NCBI GenBank assembly: GCA_964489525.1
Contig: CAZAYY010000043.1
Span: forward strand, 1 to 20,116
Source: CAZAYY01 sp964489525
Lineage (GTDB): Bacteria > Chloroflexota > Anaerolineae > Anaerolineales > JABWBV01
Length of the DNA: 20,116 nucleotides
Direction of reading: 5' to 3'
Shown here: positions 12,996 to 20,116 of the stretch, in pieces
Numbering within the stretch: position 1 is the stretch's first letter
Layout of the letters: every line of letters starts with the position of its first letter
Notes under the pieces: model-generated
The model's database searches: none
Seen by the model: only the letters and a program-made list of their open reading frames with translations
What the model was told of the DNA's origin: nothing
Program-made: the position numbers and the translations under genes

Positions 12996-15392
12996 TCAAT
13001 CTTCTTGACCGGTTGGGTGGCATTCCAGGCAGCGGGTATCAATATTCACAATTCCTTCGTTGGCGTGTTCTTCTTCCATTTCAATGCGGTCGTGGCAGGT
13101 GTAGCATGTCCAGGCGCTGCCTCCGGACGGGTGGCACACGGCACACTGGTTATTTGCATCTCCGTGGTTGGTTGGAAAAGTGTGGGGTACATCTACAGGC
13201 AGCCAGGCGCTGGTGGTGTGGCAGGTGGAACACACGCCGTCGTAATGGTTGGCGGGTTTATCGGGGATGTGGCAGGCCAGGCAGTCGGTGTAGCCGGTGT
13301 GGTTGAAGGTCGCAGGTATCCAGGCGCTGGTGGTGTGGCAGGTGGAACACACGCCATCGTAGTGGTTGGTGGGTTTATCGGGGATGTGGCAGGCCAGGCA
13401 GTCGGTGTAGCTGGTGTGGTTGAAATTGGCAGGTAACCAGGCGTTGGTGGTATGGCAGGTGGAACACACGCCATCGTAGTGGTTGGCGGGTTTATCGGGG
13501 ATGTGGCAGGCAAGGCAGTCGGTGTAGCCGGTGTGGTTGAAATTGGCGGGCAGCCAGGCGCTGGTGGTGTGGCAGGTGGAACATACGCCATCGTAATGGT
13601 TGGCGGGTTTATCGGGGATGTGGCAGGCCAGGCAGTCGGTGTAGCCGGTGTGGTTGAAATTGGCGGGCAGCCAGGCGCTGGTGGTGTGGCAGGTGGAACA
13701 TACGCCATCGTAATGGTTGGCGGGTTTGTCGGGGGTGTGGCAGGAAAGGCAGTCGGTGTAGCCGGTGTGGTTGAAGGTCGCAGGTGTCCAGGCGTTGGTG
13801 GTGTGGCAGGTAGAACACTGGCCGGGGTAGTGGTTGGTGGGCTTATTGGGGGTGTGGCAGGAAAGGCAGTCGGTGTAGCCGGTGTGGTTGAAGGTTGCAG
13901 GTGTCCAGGCGTTGGTGGTGTGGCAGGTAGAACACTGGCCGGGGTAGTGGTTGGTGGGCTTATTGGGGGTGTGGCAGGAAAGGCAGTCGGTGTAGCCGGT
14001 GTGGTTGAAGGTTGCAGGTGTCCAGGCGTTGGTGGTGTGGCAGGTGGAACACTGGCCGGGGTAGTGGTTAGCGGGCTTATTGGGGGTGTGGCAGGCCAGG
14101 CAGTCGGTATAGCCAGTATGTTCAAATACGATGGTTTCCCAGCTTTCAGGTGTGTGGCAAAGGCTGCATTCCCCAGGATAGTGGGTTGGCATTGGGGTAT
14201 CGGCTGCATGGCAGTCCGCACAAAGGGTAGGTGTTCCTTTGTAATTTCCGGTTGGATGGCAGGCGGTGCAGTCCAGGCTGGCATGGGCACCATCCAAAAC
14301 AAAAACACTGCTGTGGTCGAAGTTGTGCAGGTTGTCCGAGCCATCGTGGCAGTTCAGGCAGGCATTCCCGAACTGTGCCACATGTGCTTGCATATAGGCC
14401 GGGTCTGCTTCTGTATGACAATCCAGGCAGGTTGGCATACTGGCTCCATCCCCGGGCTGTAACGGGGCCAGGTGGCAGGCGGTGCAGTTCATCGGGCTGC
14501 CCGAAAAGTCTACTACATGCCGCTCCAGGGTAAAGCCAGCGGCTGTGTGGTCGAAGGGTTGGCCATTCAGCGCTGCCGGCAGCCATCCATCCGGGGTATG
14601 ACAGTCCTGGCATTGGTTCGAGAACAGGGCTTTGTGAAGGTCTGGTTCGGTGTGGCAGGCAGCGCATTCCGTTTCTAACCCGGCAAATCCGTTTTCGGCA
14701 GGGGTAAGGTGGCAGCTGCTGCACATCAAGTTGGCGTGTTTTCCCACTAATGGAAGCCGTGTTTCCACGTGATCGAAAGCAGCCAGGGTGTCCAGCCCAT
14801 CGTGGCAGGCCAGGCAGGTTGGCCCGAAATCCAGGATATGATTTTGCATGAATGCTGCATTTTCCACTGTGTGGCAGTCCTGGCAGGTGTTTTCGTCAGG
14901 GCTGAAGTTGCCGCTCTGCAAACTGGTGTGACATGCTTTGCAGTCCAGTGGAGCGGCCTGGTAATCCAGTTGGTGTTTGGCCAGGCTGAACGCTGTTGCA
15001 GTGTGGTCAAAAAAGGGGATTGCAGCCAGGCCGGGGGAAAATTCTCGCCCGCGGTGGTCGGGGTGACATTCCCGGCAGGTTTGCGTGGCGGTGTCTACAA
15101 TGCTGTGCAGCCCATTTTGCGAAGTGATTTGTTCGTCAATCGCGGTGTGGCAGTCCCGGCATAAAACATCCTGGGTGGTGGTGAGGGGCTGGTGGCACAG
15201 TTTGCATTGGTGTTCAAATTCGGCATGGGATTCAAACCCTCCCATCATTTCTCCGTTGGGATGGACTGAACTCAGTTTGCCCGGGCTGAACGCTTCACCG
15301 CCATGGAACCAGAGGGCTGCACCCAACCCAATGACCAGAAGGCCCCAAAGCGCCAACCCCGGGAGGGTGATTAGCGGATTTACGCGCTGCAT
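12996..15392 (-). CDS. 34-haem c-type cytochrome with tandem di-haem repeats
   Basis: This 798-residue protein has 34 CxxCH haem-binding motifs by my count, one per 23-24 residues. Residues 8-29 form an N-terminal hydrophobic anchor with no clear cleavage site; the rest must be outside the cytoplasm. Residues 60-400 hold 14 irregular motifs alternating with FDHT and KHA/RHV segments that supply distal His. Residues 403-714 are eight tandem 39-residue units of the form NHYxGxCSTCHTT, AWxPA, FNHTGYTDCLxCH, xPxKP, plus a partial ninth unit. Each unit has two haem motifs and two further His, enough for bis-His ligation. The last 45 residues hold three more motifs and an acidic stretch (EMEEEH). 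The family is the broad doubled-CxxCH/cytochrome c3 type; a 34-haem member with this array is unusual. It is the first gene of a redox operon. ATG 15392 has no Shine-Dalgarno site but a close promoter. Confidence 0.95.
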   Translation of the reverse strand: MQRVNPLITLPGLALWGLLVIGLGAALWFHGGEAFSPGKLSSVHPNGEMMGGFESHAEFEHQCKLCHQPLTTTQDVLCRDCHTAIDEQITSQNGLHSIVDTATQTCRECHPDHRGREFSPGLAAIPFFDHTATAFSLAKHQLDYQAAPLDCKACHTSLQSGNFSPDENTCQDCHTVENAAFMQNHILDFGPTCLACHDGLDTLAAFDHVETRLPLVGKHANLMCSSCHLTPAENGFAGLETECAACHTEPDLHKALFSNQCQDCHTPDGWLPAALNGQPFDHTAAGFTLERHVVDFSGSPMNCTACHLAPLQPGDGASMPTCLDCHTEADPAYMQAHVAQFGNACLNCHDGSDNLHNFDHSSVFVLDGAHASLDCTACHPTGNYKGTPTLCADCHAADTPMPTHYPGECSLCHTPESWETIVFEHTGYTDCLACHTPNKPANHYPGQCSTCHTTNAWTPATFNHTGYTDCLSCHTPNKPTNHYPGQCSTCHTTNAWTPATFNHTGYTDCLSCHTPNKPTNHYPGQCSTCHTTNAWTPATFNHTGYTDCLSCHTPDKPANHYDGVCSTCHTTSAWLPANFNHTGYTDCLACHIPDKPANHYDGVCSTCHTTSAWLPANFNHTGYTDCLACHIPDKPANHYDGVCSTCHTTNAWLPANFNHTSYTDCLACHIPDKPTNHYDGVCSTCHTTSAWIPATFNHTGYTDCLACHIPDKPANHYDGVCSTCHTTSAWLPVDVPHTFPTNHGDANNQCAVCHPSGGSAWTCYTCHDRIEMEEEHANEGIVNIDTRCLECHPTGQED
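13251..14186 (-). repeat. Eight in-frame 117-bp tandem repeats encoding di-haem units
   Basis: The units begin at residues 403, 442, 481, 520, 559, 598, 637 and 676 of the cytochrome. The copies at 13791-13907 and 13908-14024 are identical over all 117 bases. The others fall into two subtypes: PGQ/TPAT-type units near the start of the array, and DGV/LPAN-type units near its end. The exact repeat length keeps the frame, so copy number can change without breaking the gene. Confidence 0.95.
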
Positions 15393-15400
15393 ATCCCATA

Positions 15401-15429
15401 ATCATAGTACCAGGCCCTGTATTTGGCAA
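15401..15429 (-). promoter_or_regulatory. Promoter of the redox operon, near-leaderless
   Basis: On the minus strand, -35 TTGCCA (15429-15424), a 17-base spacer and -10 TATGAT (15406-15401). The -10 ends eight bases before ATG 15392. The expected transcript would begin about two bases before the start codon, which fits the lack of a Shine-Dalgarno site. Confidence 0.55.
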
Positions 15430-15538
15430 CCCGATTACCCCCTCAAATTACCCTGTCCCCTCCCCAATTTATCCTACTGGAATGGGGTGAATACGGTTTT
15501 ATAAGATTTCCGAATGGGTGATGAACGATGCCTGTCGT

Positions 15539-16660
15539 TTAGCGATGCGCCAGGTAGCAGCAGCGGGCGCAGATGGGCAGCAGGCCATCGCGTTGTAAAA
15601 TTTGCCGGAAATTGCGCATCGTTTCGCCGTTCCAGATATCCATTACATGCTCGTCGGCAATGTTGCCTGCCCGCCAGGCCCGGCAGGGTTTGATATAACC
15701 ATCCGGCCAGACTTTTATCCGCATCCAGGCACAGCGGGTGGAATCATACTTGACGGGCTTTTCTGGGGTTGAATACCACTCGATGATTTGTTGGCGGTTG
15801 AGCATGGGTGCCTGGGTGACCAGCATGGGCTGCCCCAGGTTGCGCCGTTCAATTTTGGCCAGGCTGTCGGCCAGGGCGGGGGCGTGGATGTTTTCCGGGC
15901 AAACTTCCCAGGCCACCTCATCGGCTTCGAACAGGTTGGGGTACTGCTGGTTAAAGGCTTCGACCACCGGGCCGGTTTGCATCCAAAGGTGGTTGAAGTT
16001 CAGTGTGTCTACACCCCAACTGCGCGCCAGGCCGTACATTGCTTCTGTGTACGAATAATTGATATCAGTGAGCGCCATCGAAACAGCCACTGCCGGGCGG
16101 TTGGGCAGGGCAAGAATGGTTTCCAGGCCGCGCGCCAGCCGTTCGAACGAACCCGGGCCGCGAATCGCGTCATGGGCGGGCTGCGGCCCGTCTACGGAAA
16201 CGGTCAGCCAGTCTAAACCGGCTTCAACAAGCTGGTGGGCGCGTTTTTCCAGCATCCAGCCGTTGGTAACAAGGTTGGTGCGCCGTCCCATTTTATGCGC
16301 ATAGGCGATAAATTCGTGTACCTGGGGGTGCAGTAGCGGTTCGCCTCCGGTGAAACTGACCAGCGGTTGCCCTGCAACTTCATCCATCAGTTTGTAGAAC
16401 AAGGCTGGGGCCATTCTGCCCACCTGGTTGAGCATGTATCCAGGGTTATCGCTGTAAGCATAGGGGCACATTTTGCAGTGTAAATTGCACACGTCCGTAA
16501 CCACCACCGTCACCTGTTCGGGTGGCGCACTGGTGCCATCGTGCCCGTTGGGGGAAAAAGAATGGGCAAGCCGGTTTTGAATGTTCTTAACGGCCACACC
16601 CAGCAGCTGCGGCCTTCTCCGCACCAGGTTGGCGATTCCGTTCAGGTTGTTGAGCAGCAT
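15539..16660 (-). CDS. Radical SAM protein with SPASM-like C-terminal domain
   Basis: This 373-residue protein has the radical SAM cluster motif CNLHCKMC (C58, C62, C65), followed by the SAM-binding SFTGGEPLLHP and the typical beta/alpha barrel (VTNGWMLE, VSVDGPQPAHDAIRG). The C-terminal part has C310, C326, C364, C367 and C368 in a SPASM/twitch-like layout (WPDGYIKPCRAWRAGNIADE, DIWNGE), which would bind one more [4Fe-4S] cluster. Proteins of this type modify peptides or cofactors, or act in lipid or haem-related steps; no precursor peptide gene is visible next to it. The start ATG 16660 has AAGGAG eight bases upstream. It lies upstream of the redox operon on the same strand, but 146 bases and a separate promoter come between, so a shared function is only possible. 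Confidence 0.92.
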   Translation of the reverse strand: MLLNNLNGIANLVRRRPQLLGVAVKNIQNRLAHSFSPNGHDGTSAPPEQVTVVVTDVCNLHCKMCPYAYSDNPGYMLNQVGRMAPALFYKLMDEVAGQPLVSFTGGEPLLHPQVHEFIAYAHKMGRRTNLVTNGWMLEKRAHQLVEAGLDWLTVSVDGPQPAHDAIRGPGSFERLARGLETILALPNRPAVAVSMALTDINYSYTEAMYGLARSWGVDTLNFNHLWMQTGPVVEAFNQQYPNLFEADEVAWEVCPENIHAPALADSLAKIERRNLGQPMLVTQAPMLNRQQIIEWYSTPEKPVKYDSTRCAWMRIKVWPDGYIKPCRAWRAGNIADEHVMDIWNGETMRNFRQILQRDGLLPICARCCYLAHR

Positions 16661-16745
16661 GGGGATCTCCTTATTGGTGGTTGGGGGCCATAAGGCCCGT
16701 ATCGGTAATCTTGGACAGCATTCTGCCTCTTGTAGAAGTCTCTAT

Positions 16746-16751
16746 TATAAT
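16746..16751 (+). promoter_or_regulatory. Consensus -10 box before the GT-C membrane protein
   Basis: TATAAT with seven bases before ATG 16759, inside the symmetric sequence TATTATAATA, which also reads TATAAT on the minus strand toward the radical SAM gene. A -35 box is not clear. The placement matches the other leaderless-type starts in the window. The 98-base region 16661-16758 must hold the promoters of both divergent genes. Confidence 0.35.
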
Positions 16752-16758
16752 ACCAACC

Positions 16759-18504
16759 ATGGAGCCATCTTCACTTCGTAAAAAACTCGCTGCCTGGGGT
16801 TTGCTCAACGCGGCGGCTGCATTGGCTGTGTATGCTGCGGTGGTCCTGCTGGTGTCCATAGGCCTGCTTTTTAACCACACTGCCTACGGCTGGCAAGCGG
16901 TTCTAGGTTTGGGTTCCGGGGTGTGGTTGGTATATGCGCTGGGCATCCGCCCGTTTGGGCTGCGCCTCACCCTGGCCGCGCTTTTGGGTTTTTGCTTGTT
17001 TTTTGCGGCCGCTTGCCTGGCTTCCCACTTCCTGACCGATTTTTCGTGGGATGGCCGCAACTACCACGCCTACGCAGTGCGCATGCTGCGCGAGGGGTGG
17101 AACCCGGTGTATGAATTGGCTGGCGACCACGCTGCCTGGACGATGTATATCTGGCTGGACCATTTTGCCAAGGCTCCCTGGTATTTTTCGGCTGCTCTGG
17201 TGGAATTTACGGGAAGCCTGGAAGTGGGCAAAGTGTCGTCCCTGCTGCTGGGTTGGGCTGCTTTTGGTTTGTCGGCCTGGTTTCTGCTTACCTATACGGC
17301 TTTGCCTGGCCCTTTTGTTGGGCTTGCCTCCGGGTTGGTTTCCCTGAACCCGGTTTTGGCGGTTCAGTTTGCCAGCCGCTACACGGATGGCCAGGTAGGG
17401 GCCATTTTCACGGTGGTGCTGCTGCTGTCGCTTGCCGAGTTGGCCTCCCGCCGGGGGTTTGCACAGCCACCGGGCAGGTTGTTTCTGCTGGCCTGGGGGG
17501 CAGCCCTTGTCCTGGGTATCAACATCAAGTTCACCTCCGCAGTCTATACCGGTGGGCTGCTGGCGGCTCTAGGGCTGGGGCTGCTCTGGCAGGGCAGGTT
17601 CAAAGCCCTGCTTCCCCGCCTGGGCTGGTGGGCAGCGGTTTGCCTGGTTGGGATCTTGGTTACCGGGTACAGCCCCTATGTGCGCAACACGCTGGAGTAT
17701 GGTCACCCGCTTTACCCTACTTTTGGTTCAGAAGGCAAGGTGGAAGATTTTTCTATCCAAATGCGCTTGAACGCCCCGCCAGGCTTTTCGGAAAATCCCC
17801 CTGTTCATAACCTTTGGGTTTCCCTGGCTTCGCCTTCAATGAATTACAACACCAACCCGGATGATACTCCCATCAAAGTTCCTTTTACGTTTACTCGTGC
17901 AGAATTTGCAGCGTTTACTTCCACCGACGTCCGGTTGGGAGGCTTTGGCCCGCTGTTCAGCGGCGCATTAGTTTTGGCGTTGGCGGGGTTGGCGTTGGTT
18001 CGCCTGCCCCGCGCCCAGGCCTGGGGTTGGGGCTGGGCGTTAGCCCTCACTGCCGGCCTGACCCTGGCCAACCCCGAAAGTTGGTGGGCCAGGTACGTGC
18101 CTCAATTCTGGTTGTTTCCCCTGGGGGTGGCCTGCGGGCTGCTGCTCAGCGCCGATCCGCCCTGGCTTTTGCCTTTTATTAAAAATTCAACCCGGGTGGG
18201 TTGGCTGCGCAGGCTGGTGGGGTGGGGGATTTTAGGGGTGCTGCTGGCTAACTCGCTGGGGGTTGGCGGGATTTCATTGGATCGTACAATTCAATCAACC
18301 CGCGCCGCCCGGCAGGTTTTCGCCAGCCTTGCAGCCAGTGGAGAAGAAATCATGCTTTATCGCGGGATGATGCTCTCTACAGAAGAAACCCTGGCAGCGT
18401 ACGGCATCCCATTCCAACTCGTTCGCACACTCGAAGAACTTCCCTGTGAACCTCAATTTCTCACCCCTGGGGTGACCTATTCCCTGGCCATCTGCCCGCC
18501 ATAG
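16759..18504 (+). CDS. GT-C-fold-like polytopic membrane protein
   Basis: This 581-residue protein has about 10-12 hydrophobic segments. After the second or third helix comes FSWDGRNYHAYAVRMLREGW (95-114). The D98 and Y102-H103 pattern in the first extracytoplasmic loop recalls the acidic catalytic position of GT-C glycosyltransferases (PMT/ArnT type) and related Chloroflexota membrane proteins with a D..xYH signature. SRYTDGQVGAIF and ARYVPQFWLFPLG are other motifs of that style. If real, it would transfer a sugar from a polyprenyl-phosphate carrier outside the membrane. The start is ATG 16759 (MEPSSLRKKL, basic before the first helix); an upstream frame to 16681 includes promoter sequence and is rejected. 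The gene ends 29 bases before the next plus-strand gene. Transferase activity is an inference. Confidence 0.8.
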   Translation: MEPSSLRKKLAAWGLLNAAAALAVYAAVVLLVSIGLLFNHTAYGWQAVLGLGSGVWLVYALGIRPFGLRLTLAALLGFCLFFAAACLASHFLTDFSWDGRNYHAYAVRMLREGWNPVYELAGDHAAWTMYIWLDHFAKAPWYFSAALVEFTGSLEVGKVSSLLLGWAAFGLSAWFLLTYTALPGPFVGLASGLVSLNPVLAVQFASRYTDGQVGAIFTVVLLLSLAELASRRGFAQPPGRLFLLAWGAALVLGINIKFTSAVYTGGLLAALGLGLLWQGRFKALLPRLGWWAAVCLVGILVTGYSPYVRNTLEYGHPLYPTFGSEGKVEDFSIQMRLNAPPGFSENPPVHNLWVSLASPSMNYNTNPDDTPIKVPFTFTRAEFAAFTSTDVRLGGFGPLFSGALVLALAGLALVRLPRAQAWGWGWALALTAGLTLANPESWWARYVPQFWLFPLGVACGLLLSADPPWLLPFIKNSTRVGWLRRLVGWGILGVLLANSLGVGGISLDRTIQSTRAARQVFASLAASGEEIMLYRGMMLSTEETLAAYGIPFQLVRTLEELPCEPQFLTPGVTYSLAICPP

Positions 18505-18518
18505 CCGTATATCTCGAG

Positions 18519-18524
18519 TATACT
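18519..18524 (+). promoter_or_regulatory. -10-like box before the exported TPT-rich protein
   Basis: TATACT with nine bases before ATG 18534, in the 29-base gap after the GT-C gene. There is no Shine-Dalgarno sequence before the ATG (AACGCTTGATG) and no clear -35. It could allow separate leaderless expression, or the gene could be read through from upstream. Confidence 0.25.
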
Positions 18525-18533
18525 TAACGCTTG

Positions 18534-20116
18534 ATGCCCCTGTTATCCCGCTCTTTGTTCACACGCCTGTTGGGTTTGTTGGCTGTCCTGGCCCTGGCCG
18601 CCGGGCTGCTGCGCCTGCCTGGAAACACCCTGCGGGCCCGCGCCGCCGTTATGGACCAGCCCTCCAGCCTGGACCGCCCTCACGACCCGATTGTCCTCAA
18701 CGGGAACATGCTCCTCCACCTGGGCGGCTACCCCCTGGACGACATTTACGTCTACGCTTATGCCGGAACCAGCCCTTACCAGGTGCCTTTCCAGATTGAT
18801 GAACGCCGCGCTTCCGACAATCGCTATGTTTCTTTTGAAGATGGCCTGTTTGACTTAAACGATGAACTCGTCTTCATGGCTTTTGATGCCGGCGACCGGG
18901 TGAACGCTCCCTCCCTGACCGTTGGCCTGGATACGCTCGAACCCACCCATGTCATCACCCTCACCGACCCGATTGAAGGTGGGCTGGCCTGGGTATATAT
19001 CTATCTTTCCGCCGTAATTACCCCGACTTTTACCGCGGACTACATCAGCTTTAACCCCGGTCTCGACCGCATTTCCAGCGCCTGCTGCTATGCCGATGGC
19101 TACAACGCCACCCAAAATATTCGCGATTATATGTCCCTCGGCGCCAATCCCGCCAACCCCGACCTGCTCGACCGGGATAAAACCCGCCTGCGCTTTTCCA
19201 CCTTTTTCGGCACTTCAAACGTCAATGAAGAAAACACCAAGGAAGACGTGATGGCCATAGATGGGCCTGTGCGGGTCACCCGGGTGGTTACCAGCACTGT
19301 CGTCGTGGCTGGTAACACATCCACAGGCACAACCTCCAGTGTGTTTTACCGTTCTCTCGTTCCCTCAGCCAGCCAGGTCACCCTGCCTTCGAGCGTAAGC
19401 GGTTTTCCGATTACCTATAATTCTTTCCGCTCCTCCACCGACTTCTCGCCGGATGCTGCTGGCTACGTGTATTTTGACGCCAACAACCCTGCCGGGGTAA
19501 CCATTGACGGGGTATCAGACAGCCTGGTGGTTTCCCCTGCTGCAACCTGGTCCCTGGTGGCGGGTCCGCATGGTGCCATGTTTCGGGCCTGGTCGATCAC
19601 CCCTTCTATGGGAGGCACTTCAACCACCTACTATAAAGACGACAGTGCGATAGACCCCACCGACACAGGCGACCAGATGTCGTATGGAGATTCGGGATAC
19701 GCCATCAACAACCCCCAACCCGGCACTTACAGCGTGGCTTTTCAGCGCTACTATATTACCGAGCCGGTTGCCTATTCCGGTGAAGTCACCGGAACCCTCC
19801 CGGCAGACATCGCCGCCCGTTACAAAGCCTATTTTGATAACCCGATCCAGGTGAACATCGAAACCCGCATCCAACCCACCCACACGCCCACACTGACGCC
19901 ATCCCTGACGCCAACCAACACCCGGACACCCACCCCCACGCGCACCCCCACAAATACCCGCACCCCCACGCGCACTCCCACTGTGACCTTTACCCCCACC
20001 CATACCCCCACGCCCACCGAAACGCCAACGCCGTCCAACACGCCCACATCCACGGCCACGCCCACAGACACCCCCACGCCTACGGTGACGCAAACCGCAT
20101 CGCCAACTGCCACACC
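18534..20116 (+). CDS. Exported protein with C-terminal TPT-rich linker, cut by window end
   Basis: The frame is open for 527 codons to the window edge. The N-terminus MPLLSRSLFTRLLGLLAVLA is basic then hydrophobic, with a likely cleavage near LRARA-AV (about 38). The mature part includes VPFQIDERRASDNRYVSFED and LFDLNDELVFMAFDAGDRV, motifs I recognise from exported proteins of unknown function. Beta-rich sequence follows to about residue 445, with a CC pair (SSACCYADGYN) that may form a disulfide. From about 445 on it is almost purely Thr-Pro repeats (TPT, TPTxTPT), a rigid extracellular linker. Chloroflexota proteins of this design often end in a short hydrophobic/aromatic tail like that of the protein at 4385-5443, so the missing end may carry one. 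The start is the first ATG after the GT-C stop. No enzymatic motif is seen. Confidence 0.88.
   Translation, partial: MPLLSRSLFTRLLGLLAVLALAAGLLRLPGNTLRARAAVMDQPSSLDRPHDPIVLNGNMLLHLGGYPLDDIYVYAYAGTSPYQVPFQIDERRASDNRYVSFEDGLFDLNDELVFMAFDAGDRVNAPSLTVGLDTLEPTHVITLTDPIEGGLAWVYIYLSAVITPTFTADYISFNPGLDRISSACCYADGYNATQNIRDYMSLGANPANPDLLDRDKTRLRFSTFFGTSNVNEENTKEDVMAIDGPVRVTRVVTSTVVVAGNTSTGTTSSVFYRSLVPSASQVTLPSSVSGFPITYNSFRSSTDFSPDAAGYVYFDANNPAGVTIDGVSDSLVVSPAATWSLVAGPHGAMFRAWSITPSMGGTSTTYYKDDSAIDPTDTGDQMSYGDSGYAINNPQPGTYSVAFQRYYITEPVAYSGEVTGTLPADIAARYKAYFDNPIQVNIETRIQPTHTPTLTPSLTPTNTRTPTPTRTPTNTRTPTRTPTVTFTPTHTPTPTETPTPSNTPTSTATPTDTPTPTVTQTASPTAT

Noticed and set aside
13251..14186. Regularly spaced repeats resembling a CRISPR array
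   Set aside because: The period is 117 bp with no variable spacers, and the whole unit is coding and conserved as a di-haem motif.
13193..14344. Minus-strand frame of 383 codons rich in Pro/Thr/Ala
   Set aside because: It is an out-of-frame shadow of the cytochrome; repeats keep several frames open at once.
13452..14462. Long plus-strand frame (336 codons, Gly/Val-rich) opposite the cytochrome repeats
   Set aside because: It is a periodic shadow of the 117-bp repeats; the Val-Ala-Gly pattern repeats every 39 codons and the opposite strand has a clear 34-haem protein.
16681..16758. Upstream extension of the GT-C protein frame
   Set aside because: The segment holds the TATAAT box and the leader of the divergent radical SAM gene; MEPSSLRKK is a natural start before the first helix.
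19620..20113. Minus-strand Gly/Val-rich frames at the right end
   Set aside because: They are shadows of Thr-Pro codon repeats on the plus strand.

Overview
The window looks like a metagenome-assembled contig from the phylum Chloroflexota, probably class Anaerolineae. The evidence is moderately high GC, exported proteins carrying Thr/Pro-rich linkers, one exported protein ending in a short aromatic/proline tail (YPVYMPMIFR), GT-C-like membrane proteins and a Cache-HAMP class III cyclase. The assignment comes from gene style only; there is no rRNA or marker gene to confirm it. The left end is poor sequence: a 10-base N gap at 382-391 and long G runs on both sides.

Layout. (1) 1-896, minus: a truncated membrane-anchored, Pro-rich protein that runs into the gap. 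(2) 893-3538, minus: a receiver-Cache-HAMP-class III nucleotide cyclase, divergent from (3) a small plus-strand lipoprotein (3762-4250) and an exported conserved protein of unknown function (4385-5443). (4) 5461-5994, minus: MsrA. (5) 5995-6314: a gene-free stretch with two inverted-repeat structures. (6) 6315-10569, minus: MFS transporter, PaaK/CapK-like adenylating enzyme, histidine phosphatase and esterase, the first three packed as an operon. (7) 10611-15392, minus: a redox operon whose transcription order is a 34-haem c-type cytochrome, a 2[4Fe-4S] ferredoxin, an FAD/NAD(P)H oxidoreductase and a His-rich b-type membrane protein. (8) 15539-16660, minus: a radical SAM protein with a SPASM-like C-terminus. 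(9) 16759 onward, plus: a GT-C-type membrane protein followed by an exported protein with a TPT-rich linker that runs off the right edge.

The most interesting system is region 7. Reducing equivalents from NAD(P)H could pass through the FAD enzyme and the ferredoxin to a membrane b-type cytochrome, and from there to an extracytoplasmic 34-haem protein. About half of that protein is a tandem array of 39-residue di-haem units. At least two of the units are identical at the DNA level (117 bp each), so the haem wire appears to be growing by unit duplication. This resembles an extracellular or periplasmic electron-transfer conduit, but no outer partner is visible in the window.

A second theme is translation start architecture. 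Several genes that stand first or alone lack a good Shine-Dalgarno sequence and have a -10-like hexamer 6-9 bases before the ATG, which suggests leaderless mRNAs. Genes inside operons, and some others, have ordinary AGGAG-type sites.
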